Positions 1 through 5,778 of a stretch of 6,053 bases of DNA are shown one piece after another. The notes under the pieces are model-generated. The model was not told the DNA's origin and did not search any database. It saw nothing but the letters and a program-made list of their open reading frames with translations. This stretch comes from Pseudomonadota bacterium (GTDB lineage Bacteria; Pseudomonadota; Gammaproteobacteria; Burkholderiales; Rhodocyclaceae): assembly GCA_030917225.1 (NCBI GenBank), contig JAUPVD010000096.1, positions 1-6,053 on the forward strand. The letters run 5' to 3'. Every line of letters begins with the position of its first letter. Positions within the stretch are counted from its first letter, which is position 1. The position numbers were made by a program, and so were the translations under genes.

Positions 1-246
1 CTTGTCCTTGCAGGCCTCCATGGCCTTCTTGCGGGCTTCCTGATGAGCCGTGCAGGCTTCCGGATTTTTCGATTTGCTGCAGTCCATCGGCTGGCGCTTG
101 CCTCCGCCCGGTCCGGCTCCCGGGCCAGCACCTTGACCCGATCCGCCCGGTCCCATGCCGGCGCCGCCCCCCGGACCCGGCTGGGCCATGACGGGTAGCG
201 CAAACAAGGCAGCCGCGAGCGATACGATGGCGATTCCTGTTTTCAT
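1..246 (-). CDS. Small exported Gly/Pro-rich protein with Cys-containing tail, unknown function (C-terminus off window)
   Basis: The reading frame opens at ATG 246-244 and stays open to the window edge, giving 82 residues without a stop. It was read directly from the reverse complement. A GGAG Shine-Dalgarno (254-257) lies 7 bases upstream of the start. Residues 1-21 look like a Sec signal peptide: MKTG, a hydrophobic stretch IAIVSLAAALFALPV, then MA before Gln, so cleavage after Ala21 is likely. Residues 22-67 are a low-complexity linker of Gly, Pro and a few Met and Gln. The visible tail has three Cys residues (DCSKSKNPEACTAHQEARKK, then EACKDK) in a charged, probably helical segment. Short secreted proteins with this NPE-C-A-H-Q-EAR-K pattern are familiar in betaproteobacteria but have no established role. 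It is divergent from the secretion ATPase gene, so the two probably do not share a transcript. Coding status is well supported; function is unknown. Confidence 0.72.
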   Translation of the reverse strand, partial: MKTGIAIVSLAAALFALPVMAQPGPGGGAGMGPGGSGQGAGPGAGPGGGKRQPMDCSKSKNPEACTAHQEARKKAMEACKDK

Positions 247-278
247 GGAAGGTCTCCGTGGTGGTTGATGATGGTTTC

Positions 279-284
279 ATTCTA
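279..284 (-). promoter_or_regulatory. Possible -10 element for the leftward small exported protein
   Basis: On the minus strand this reads TAGAAT, a 5-of-6 match to TATAAT, ending 32 bases upstream of the ATG at 246. That is a sensible distance for a short leader holding the GGAG ribosome site. No convincing -35 hexamer sits 16-18 bases upstream, so this is only a candidate. It could depend on an activator or another sigma factor. Confidence 0.3.
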
Positions 285-315
285 GACCTTTGTTGCGGGA
301 ATGCGCTGCGCGCCA

Positions 316-344
316 TTGAGTGCCGCTGCCACGGGCGGTATAGT
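316..344 (+). promoter_or_regulatory. Sigma70-type promoter for the GspE/PilB-like ATPase gene
   Basis: TTGAGT (316-321) and TATAGT (339-344) are separated by exactly 17 bases. The first matches the -35 consensus at 4 of 6 positions and the second the -10 consensus at 5 of 6. Transcription would begin near 350, leaving a leader of about 23 bases that contains the AAGGA ribosome site (362-366). It is the only good rightward promoter in the 247-373 intergenic region and implies the ATPase gene has its own transcription unit. The assignment is by pattern only. Confidence 0.6.
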
Positions 345-373
345 GCCTCGATCGATCCTTCAAGGAATGCCGG

Positions 374-2155
374 ATGACTTCGCAGGTTGTGCACGAACAC
401 CGTTTGACGCTGGCCGAAGTGGTGGGTTGGCTGATTGCCGATGGCATGGTCGACGCGGTGGAAGGGGAACGGCTGGTAGCCGAGCGCCGACTCTATCGCG
501 GTGATATTCACCCGCTGGTGCTGATTGCGGACCAGAAATGGCGCAACCTGCTGCCGCCGAACAAGCCCCTGCAACTGGAAGATGTCTCCGAGTGGCTGGC
601 GGCGAGGGTGGGGCTGGAATACGTGCATATCGACCCGCTCAAGGTCGATTTCTCGATCGTCACCGATGTCATGTCCAGCGCCTATGCCGGGCGCTTCAAG
701 ATCCTGCCGCTGAAAGTGACGACCAAGGAGGTGGTGATCGCCACCGCCGAGCCGTATATCCGCGAATGGGAAAAGGAACTGGCGCCGATCCTGAAGAAAG
801 ACGTGCGCCGCGTCATCGCCAACCCTTCCGACATCGCGCGCTACCTTGTCGAGTTCTACAACCTGGCCCGCTCGGTGAAGACGGCAGCCAAGGCCGGCGG
901 TAACACCAGTGGGCTGGCGTCCTTCGAGCAACTGATCGACCTGGGCCGCAGCAATCGCCAGTTTGACGCCAATGACCAGCACATCGTCAATATCGTCGAC
1001 TGGCTGTGGCAATACGCCTTCGAGCAGCGCGCTTCGGACATCCACATCGAACCACGGCGCGAGCTGGGCATTGTCCGTTTCCGCATCGACGGCGTGCTGC
1101 ATCAGGTCTATCAGATACCGATGGCGGTGGCGACGGCGATGACCAGTCGCATCAAGCTGCTCGGGCGCATGGACGTGATCGAAAAGCGTCGGCCGCAGGA
1201 CGGTCGCATCAAGACGCGCACGCCGGAAGGGCAGGAGATCGAGCTGCGGCTGTCGACGCTGCCGACTGCTTTTGGCGAAAAACTGGTGATGCGGATTTTC
1301 GACCCGGATGTGCTGGTGCGCGATTTCCGCGAGCTGGGCTTTACCGACGACGACCAGAAGCGCTGGCACTCGATGACCGCGCAGCCGAACGGCATCATTC
1401 TCGTTACCGGCCCAACCGGTTCGGGCAAGACGACGACGCTCTATTCGACGCTGAAGCAGCTGGCGACGCCCGAGGTGAACGTGTGCACCATCGAAGACCC
1501 GATCGAAATGATCGAGCCGGCCTTCAACCAGATGCAGGTGCAGCGCAGCATCGACCTGGAGTTTGCCGAAGGCGTCCGTTCGCTGATGCGGCAGGACCCG
1601 GACATCATCATGATCGGCGAAATCCGCGATCTGGAAACGGCCGACATGGCCATCCAGGCGGCGCTCACCGGCCACCTTGTGCTGTCCACGCTGCATACCA
1701 ACGATGCGCCGGCGGCGGTTACGCGCCTGCTCGATCTCGGCGTGCCGTCGTACCTGATCAACTCGACGCTGCTCGGCATCATGGCGCAGCGGCTGGTGCG
1801 CACGCTGTGCCCGCATTGCAAGAAGGAAGCAACGATGCGTCCGGAAGACGAGGCGCTATGGACCCAGCTGGTGGCTCCGTGGAAGGCCAACAAGCCGGCC
1901 AGGATCTATCAGCCGGTGGGCTGCCTCGAATGCCGCATGACGGGTTATTCGGGCCGCGTTGGCCTGTATGAGCTCATGCTCATGAGCCCGGAAATCAAGA
2001 AACTGATCCAGCCGACGACGGAGATCGCCAAGGTGCGCGAACAGGCTTATCGGGAGGGCATGAAGGCGCTGCGCATTTCAGGTGCGAGCAAGGTGGCGCA
2101 GGGCGTGACGACGCTGGAAGAGGTGGTGAAGGTAGCGCCGCCCGGCGATCAGTAG
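374..2155 (+). CDS. GspE/PulE/PilB-family secretion or pilus-assembly ATPase
   Basis: This is a complete 593-residue cytoplasmic hexameric ATPase of the type II secretion/type IV pilus family, at normal length. Residues about 8-160 match the MshEN/T2SSE N-terminal region, ending in the typical RFKILPL...VVIATAEP segment. The N2 domain follows (ASDIHIEPRRELGIVRFRID, 220-239). The ATPase core has Walker A GPTGSGKT (346-353), the Asp box TIEDPIE (372-378), Walker B DPDIIMIGEIRD (408-419) and the His box GHLVLSTLHTND (433-444). A zinc-binding tetracysteine is present (C479, C482, C517, C520), as in PilB/GspE assembly ATPases and absent from PilT retraction ATPases. All catalytic motifs look intact. 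The start is supported by AAGGA 7 bases upstream. No GspF/PilC, pilin or secretin gene is adjacent, so the substrate machine cannot be named. It may serve a type IV pilus, a type II system or an orphan MshE-like apparatus. Family call is near certain; the subfamily is not. Confidence 0.95.
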   Translation: MTSQVVHEHRLTLAEVVGWLIADGMVDAVEGERLVAERRLYRGDIHPLVLIADQKWRNLLPPNKPLQLEDVSEWLAARVGLEYVHIDPLKVDFSIVTDVMSSAYAGRFKILPLKVTTKEVVIATAEPYIREWEKELAPILKKDVRRVIANPSDIARYLVEFYNLARSVKTAAKAGGNTSGLASFEQLIDLGRSNRQFDANDQHIVNIVDWLWQYAFEQRASDIHIEPRRELGIVRFRIDGVLHQVYQIPMAVATAMTSRIKLLGRMDVIEKRRPQDGRIKTRTPEGQEIELRLSTLPTAFGEKLVMRIFDPDVLVRDFRELGFTDDDQKRWHSMTAQPNGIILVTGPTGSGKTTTLYSTLKQLATPEVNVCTIEDPIEMIEPAFNQMQVQRSIDLEFAEGVRSLMRQDPDIIMIGEIRDLETADMAIQAALTGHLVLSTLHTNDAPAAVTRLLDLGVPSYLINSTLLGIMAQRLVRTLCPHCKKEATMRPEDEALWTQLVAPWKANKPARIYQPVGCLECRMTGYSGRVGLYELMLMSPEIKKLIQPTTEIAKVREQAYREGMKALRISGASKVAQGVTTLEEVVKVAPPGDQ

Positions 2156-2180
2156 CCGGCTCAGTAGCCACTCAGTAGCC
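2149..2180. repeat. Three copies of TCAGTAGCC at the convergent gene junction
   Basis: TCAGTAGCC occurs at 2149-2157, 2161-2169 and 2172-2180, with periods of 12 and 11 bases. The first copy contains the TAG stop of the secretion ATPase (2153-2155). The third contains, on the minus strand, the terminal Gly-Tyr codons and TGA stop of the FecR-domain gene (stop at 2172-2174). Each copy therefore supplies a TAG on the plus strand and a TGA on the minus strand. The array is not an inverted repeat and makes no obvious terminator hairpin. It looks like local tandem duplication of a gene end. Confidence 0.8.
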
Positions 2181-2855
2181 AGATGCGCCGGGCTTGCCGT
2201 AGAACGGTGGCCAGCGGCCGACCAGATTCTCAAGCAGGAGCAGTTCGCGGTCGGTGTGGTTGATCACCGATGCCGGTGCCATCATCGGCATGGCCGAATC
2301 GTTGTGGATCAGGATCGGGTGGTCGTGGTGCGTCGTCTCGATGCGCTCGACCTGCTTCGGGTCCGCCGCCGGGGCAACCTCCGCAACGCCGTAGCACAGA
2401 CAGAAATAGACCGTCTTGGGGCTGGCTTCGATATAGCAGCCGGTGCCGCGAATGCCGATGGTGGCGGTGGGCACTTCGAGCCGCTTCTGCCCCTTGCCGA
2501 ACACTGACAGGATGCCGCCGGTAATGACGCGCATGACGCTTGCTGCCGCTTCCGCAGCAAAGCTGATCGTGCTTTTCTCGCGCTGCATGTAGGCGTCCTG
2601 GCCGATCACGTAGATGGCCTCGCTTTTCGGGCCAGTGACAATGGTGTCGCCGGCACGCACCAGCTGCCCTTCACGAGCTGGTTGGCCATTGACCGTAACG
2701 CTGCCGGTGATCTTGCGCATGCCGGGTGCAATCGGCTTGTCGCCTTCGGCCAGCGCCTCGCGGATCAGGCCGGATATTCCGGCCGGCCCGAAAGCGCCGG
2801 CGGCGGCCATGGCCAGCATCAGTTTCCGGCGGCGGGCTGAACCTGAATTTGACAT
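2172..2855 (-). CDS. Exported FecR-domain protein
   Basis: The 227-residue product has a basic N-terminus (RRRK, 8-11), a hydrophobic stretch to about residue 31 and a likely ALA cleavage site at 34-36. This is a Sec or possibly Tat signal; the RR pair is present but the usual Phe is missing. Residues about 46-160 form a FecR domain: GSVTVNGQPAREGQLVRAGD, then the family signature VPTATIGIRGTG (128-139), then YFCLCYGVAEV (150-160). The tail carries several His residues (176, 177, 179, 184, 200) and ends near NHTDRELLLLENLVGRWPPF (199-218). FecR domains are periplasmic or surface modules. In the classical Fec system they relay to a FecI sigma factor, but no FecI or TonB receptor is visible here, so iron sensing should not be assumed. 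The ATG overlaps the response-regulator stop (TGATG), and no clear Shine-Dalgarno precedes it, so translation is probably coupled. Molecular function is unknown. Confidence 0.88.
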   Translation of the reverse strand: MSNSGSARRRKLMLAMAAAGAFGPAGISGLIREALAEGDKPIAPGMRKITGSVTVNGQPAREGQLVRAGDTIVTGPKSEAIYVIGQDAYMQREKSTISFAAEAAASVMRVITGGILSVFGKGQKRLEVPTATIGIRGTGCYIEASPKTVYFCLCYGVAEVAPAADPKQVERIETTHHDHPILIHNDSAMPMMAPASVINHTDRELLLLENLVGRWPPFYGKPGASGY

Positions 2856-3430
2856 CAGTGGGCGTTGCCGGTCGGGGTGGTCGGCGCTTGCAGCACCGAG
2901 GCGATGACCTCGCGCAGCAGGCTGCGTGTCAGTTCAGCTTTTTTGGCGTAGCCGTCGATGGCGTATTCGCGGCGAATTTCCTGTTCCGGGGCGTGGCCGG
3001 GCTGGCCGGTGCGGATGATAATCTTCAGATCGTGCAGGCCGAGCGTTTCGCGAATGTTGGTGACGGCGCGCAGGCCGGCATCCGGAGATTCCATGACGAC
3101 ATCGAGCAGCACGAGATGCACTGCGTTCGAACTGGCCAGCAGGGAGATGGTTTCGGCTGCGGAGTAGGCATGCATGAAGGCCAGCGGCCGATTGTGTACG
3201 CGCTGGCCGGAGAGGGCTGCGACAGTTGCTTCATGAACGCTGTGATCGTCGTCGGCGATGAGGATGCGCCAGGCTTCCTGTGTTTTTTCGCCGGCCGACC
3301 CGGAAACGTCATCGGCTTCATCCTCGATGACCATAATCAGGTCGTCGTCCGCAGACAGGTACTGCGTTGCACCACCTCGTGTCGGTGGGCGCTGCGTTCG
3401 TGTTCGCGTGAAAACTGAATCCCGTCTCAT
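2855..3430 (-). CDS. Single-domain (receiver-only) response regulator
   Basis: The 191-residue protein has an N-terminal extension of about 53 residues and one receiver domain (about 54-180). Visible receiver residues are the acidic pocket D60/D61, the predicted phosphoacceptor D110 in LVLLDVVMES, the switch Thr T141 in IIIRTGQPG, and the conserved Lys K164 in GYAKKAELT. The segments DDLIMVIEDE, LLDVVMESPDAGLR and RTGQPGHAPEQEI resemble the receiver of DUF3369-type regulators, which normally continue into DUF3369 plus an HD-GYP or similar output. Here the protein stops just after the receiver, with no DNA-binding or enzymatic domain. It probably acts through protein-protein contact. No histidine kinase is in the window, so the phosphodonor is unknown. 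The one-base overlap with the FecR gene argues that the two are made together and may share a pathway. The start is fixed by a strong Shine-Dalgarno at 3433-3440. The basic, Thr/Arg-rich first 27 residues are unlike the rest and may be disordered. Confidence 0.9.
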   Translation of the reverse strand: MRRDSVFTRTRTQRPPTRGGATQYLSADDDLIMVIEDEADDVSGSAGEKTQEAWRILIADDDHSVHEATVAALSGQRVHNRPLAFMHAYSAAETISLLASSNAVHLVLLDVVMESPDAGLRAVTNIRETLGLHDLKIIIRTGQPGHAPEQEIRREYAIDGYAKKAELTRSLLREVIASVLQAPTTPTGNAH

Positions 3431-3432
3431 AA

Positions 3433-3440
3433 CACCTCCT
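3433..3440 (-). promoter_or_regulatory. Strong ribosome binding site for the response regulator
   Basis: The minus strand reads AGGAGGTG, a near-perfect complement to the 16S anti-Shine-Dalgarno. The AGGAGG core ends 4 bases before the ATG at 3430, slightly close but usable. It is far stronger than the sites before the other genes of this block, and it decides the start of the response regulator despite that protein's odd N-terminal extension. Confidence 0.8.
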
Positions 3441-3516
3441 CTGTTTTTGTGCCTGCGCTCTCTGGCGAATGGCAGCTAGCAGTCTACCCCTGCTTGGCCC
3501 GCATGGGTACCCTCAT
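3441..3516 (-). other. Short intergenic spacer upstream of the response regulator
   Basis: These bases separate the VWA gene stop from the response-regulator ribosome site. This is the only sizeable gap in the minus-strand block, so it is the natural place for an internal promoter or terminator. I found neither with confidence. TAGACT on the minus strand is a mediocre -10 with a poor -35 (TACCCA) 17 bases upstream. The GGGTACCC palindrome (3505-3512) has no loop and no following T-run. Confidence 0.4.
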
Positions 3517-4686
3517 CTACTTGTTCAGTTGCCGCATGCCGTTCGCCAGCCCCTCCAGTGTCAGCGGGTACATGCGGCTGCCGATCAGGTTGCGGACGAG
3601 CGCAATCGACTGCCGGTATTGCCAGTAATGCTCGGGCTCCGGGTTGAGCCAGATGGCGTGGGGGAAAGCCTCGAACAGGCGGCCGAGCCAGACGGCGCCC
3701 GGCTCTTCGTTCCAGTGTTCGATGCCGCCACCGGGGTGCAGTAGTTCGTAGGGGCTCATGCTCGCGTCGCCGACGAAGATCAGCTTGTAGTCGTTGCCGT
3801 AGCGGTGCAGCACATCGTGCGTGGGAACGCGCTCGTTGTGTCGCCGCGCGTTGTCCTTCCAGACGCCTTCGTAGACGCAGTTGTGGAAGTAGTAGTGCTC
3901 AAGGTGCTTGAACTCGCTGCGGCAGGCAGAAAATAATTCCTCACAAACGCGGATGTGGTCGTCCATCGAACCGCCGACATCGAGGACCAGCAGTACCTTG
4001 ACTGCGTTGTGGCGTTCTGGCCGCAGGTGCAGATCCAGCCAGCCGGCGTTCTTCGCCGTGCCGGCAATGGTGCCGTCGAGATCGAGTTCCTCGGCGGCAC
4101 CTTCGCGGGCGAAGCGGCGCAGCCGGCGCAGGGCAACCTTGATGTTGCGCGTGCCGAGTTCGACGGTGTCGTCGAGGTTGCGGAACTCCCGCTTTTCCCA
4201 CACCTTGACGGCCGAACGGTTCTCGCTTTTGCCGCCAACGCGGATACCTTCCGGGTGCGTACCGCCATGGCCGAAAGGCGAGGTGCCGCCGGTGCCTATC
4301 CATTTGCTGCCGCCGGCGTGGCGCCCTTTCTGCTCGGCCAGTCGTTCCTTGAAGGTTTCCATGAGCTTGTCCCAGCCCAGCTTTTCCAGCTTGGCCTGCT
4401 CCTCCGGTGTCAGGTGGCGCTTCATCGACTGGCGCAGCCATTCCTCCGGAATCAGCGTCTCCATGCCGGGCAGTTTCTCGATGCCGTGAAAGTACTCACC
4501 GAAGGCGCGGTCGTATTTGTCGAAGTTGGCTTCGTCCTTGATCAGCGTGGTGCGGGCGAGGATGTAGAAATCGTCGAGGCTGTGACTGATGACGCCTTTT
4601 CCGAGGGCATCGAGCAGGGTCAGGAATTCCTTGGTGGAAACAGGCAGTCGGTTCGATTTCAGGTGCAGGAAAAAATCGACCAGCAT
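3517..4686 (-). CDS. CoxE-like VWA-domain protein, partner of a MoxR AAA+ ATPase
   Basis: The 389-residue cytoplasmic protein has no signal peptide or membrane segment. The N-terminal MLVDFFLHLKSNRLPVSTKE, the central linker (about 120-155, Gly-rich GGSKWIGTGGTSPFGHGG) and EFRNLDDTVELGTR (167-180) are typical of the CoxE-like VWA family. The VWA domain starts near 228 with VLLVLDVGGSMDDHI. The metal-ion-dependent adhesion site reads D236-x-G-x-S240 rather than DxSxS, and the later FVGDASMSPYEL (304-315) supplies further conserved residues. From memory the Gly form is common in this subfamily. These proteins work with MoxR ATPases in assembling or activating other proteins; CoxE/CoxD in CO dehydrogenase maturation is the best-known case. 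The matching ATPase end lies just upstream at 5779-6053, separated only by the diguanylate cyclase gene. The start lies 8 bases after that gene's stop and has no good Shine-Dalgarno, so translation is probably coupled. The client protein is unknown. Confidence 0.9.
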   Translation of the reverse strand: MLVDFFLHLKSNRLPVSTKEFLTLLDALGKGVISHSLDDFYILARTTLIKDEANFDKYDRAFGEYFHGIEKLPGMETLIPEEWLRQSMKRHLTPEEQAKLEKLGWDKLMETFKERLAEQKGRHAGGSKWIGTGGTSPFGHGGTHPEGIRVGGKSENRSAVKVWEKREFRNLDDTVELGTRNIKVALRRLRRFAREGAAEELDLDGTIAGTAKNAGWLDLHLRPERHNAVKVLLVLDVGGSMDDHIRVCEELFSACRSEFKHLEHYYFHNCVYEGVWKDNARRHNERVPTHDVLHRYGNDYKLIFVGDASMSPYELLHPGGGIEHWNEEPGAVWLGRLFEAFPHAIWLNPEPEHYWQYRQSIALVRNLIGSRMYPLTLEGLANGMRQLNK

Positions 4687-4694
4687 GGTGGCGG

Positions 4695-5771
4695 TCAGTC
4701 GCTGATTTTCGTGCTGGCGAGTTCGACGCGGTTGCGGCCGTTCCGTTTGGCGCGGTAGAGGGCCAGGTCGGCCGCTTCCAGAAGTTCGTCACGCGTTTTG
4801 CCGTGCTCGGGAAATGCGGAAATGCCTGCCGATAGCGTGGCCTGCAATGAGAAGGTGCCAAAGGTGACCGTGGTTTCGGCGAACGCCTGTCGCCACGATT
4901 CGGCACGCAGGCGGGCCGTCTCCAGCGACATCCTGGGCAGGACGATAGCGAACTCCTCGCCGCCGAATCGGCAGATCACGTCATCCAGCCGGGCGTGGCT
5001 GGCAAACATCTGGCCCGTGACCTTGAGCATTTCGTCGCCGGCAAGGTGGCCGTAGGTGTCGTTGAGTTTCTTGAAATGATCGATGTCGAGCATCATCACC
5101 GTGAGCGGATAGCCTTCGCGCATGGCGCGGGCGATTTCGCGCTCCAGCGTTTCGTCCAGATAACGCCGGTTGAACAGCGTTGTCAGTGGATCGCGCATGG
5201 CCTGCTCGCGCAGCGCTTCCTGCAGCCGGCCGATCTCGCTGAGCTGGCTGAGCAGATGGTCATTGGCGAGACGCGCTGCTTCCTCGGTGCGGTGGTGGTC
5301 GGTGTTGTCGATCATCGTCCACAAGCCGATCCGGTTGAGGTCGACATAGTGGAACTCGATTTCCTTGACGGTGCCGTCACGGCAGGTGACCCGCATTTCC
5401 TTCGGCTCGGACTCACTGCAGGTCTCACGCGATGCGCTGACCATCTGCTGTCCGATCGCGATGGCCTGGGCGCGGTATTCCGGATCCGGATAGGCCCGTG
5501 GCCACCAGTCTTCGACAGTGCGGAGTTCCTCCGGGCCATAGCCGAACAGTTTGCGGAAATTGTGGTTGATGTGTTCGACGGTGCCGTCTTTTCTGACGAC
5601 CGACATGGCGACCGGCGTGTATTCAAGCACACTGGCCAATCGCTCCTCGGCTATCTTTCGCGCCCTGGCTTCTGCAACCAGACGCCGGCGCAGACCGAAG
5701 ACCAGCCCGGCTGCGATGCCACACGCAGCAAGCAGCAGGACGATGATCAGGGTGGTTGCGGTGGCCGGCAT
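4695..5771 (-). CDS. Membrane-anchored PAS-GGDEF diguanylate cyclase
   Basis: The 358-residue enzyme is predicted to make cyclic di-GMP from two GTP. Residues 6-27 form one hydrophobic membrane segment followed by RRR, consistent with an inner-membrane anchor and a cytoplasmic remainder. A PAS domain spans about 41-160 (KDGTVEHINHNFRKLFGYGP, then DWWPRAYPDPEYR and LWTMIDNTDHHR). A helical, probably coiled-coil linker (162-192) leads to the GGDEF domain. That domain has DPLTTLFNRRYLDE (194-207), the metal-binding DIDHFKKLNDTYGH (229-242), the active-site loop GGEEF (270-274) and the C-terminal ALYRAKRNGRNRVE (337-350). RLDD (261-264) sits five residues before GGEEF and is a complete RxxD inhibitory site. 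The enzyme therefore looks both active and feedback-inhibited. No EAL or HD-GYP domain is present. The PAS ligand cannot be told from sequence. The start lies 7 bases after the AAA+ stop and has no clear Shine-Dalgarno. Its position between a MoxR ATPase and its VWA partner is uncommon. Confidence 0.94.
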   Translation of the reverse strand: MPATATTLIIVLLLAACGIAAGLVFGLRRRLVAEARARKIAEERLASVLEYTPVAMSVVRKDGTVEHINHNFRKLFGYGPEELRTVEDWWPRAYPDPEYRAQAIAIGQQMVSASRETCSESEPKEMRVTCRDGTVKEIEFHYVDLNRIGLWTMIDNTDHHRTEEAARLANDHLLSQLSEIGRLQEALREQAMRDPLTTLFNRRYLDETLEREIARAMREGYPLTVMMLDIDHFKKLNDTYGHLAGDEMLKVTGQMFASHARLDDVICRFGGEEFAIVLPRMSLETARLRAESWRQAFAETTVTFGTFSLQATLSAGISAFPEHGKTRDELLEAADLALYRAKRNGRNRVELASTKISD

Positions 5772-5778
5772 CGGGAGT

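Noticed and set aside
100..180. G-tracts on the minus strand as a regulatory G-quadruplex
   Set aside because: The tracts are explained by the Gly codons of the low-complexity linker, and the loops between some tracts are long. Nothing indicates a regulatory role.
1006..1971. Plus-strand frame of 321 codons inside the secretion ATPase
   Set aside because: It is a frame-shifted reading of the ATPase with an Arg/Ala/Gly-rich, family-less product.
2136..2147. CGCCG-CC-CGGCG inverted repeat near the end of the secretion ATPase gene as a terminator
   Set aside because: The loop is only two bases, the stem lies inside the coding sequence, and no T-run follows on either strand.
2172..2855. FecR-domain protein as part of an iron-citrate Fec signalling system
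   Set aside because: No FecI-type sigma factor or TonB-dependent receptor is present, and the neighbour is a receiver protein. The domain name alone does not support iron regulation.
3505..3512. GGGTACCC palindrome downstream of the VWA gene as an operator or terminator
   Set aside because: It is an 8-base perfect palindrome without loop, flanking symmetry or T-run. This is expected by chance in such DNA.
3955..4758. Long plus-strand open frame of 267 codons opposite the VWA gene
   Set aside because: It is antisense to a gene with clear family motifs and has no recognisable domain or good ribosome site. Long antisense frames are common in GC-rich DNA.
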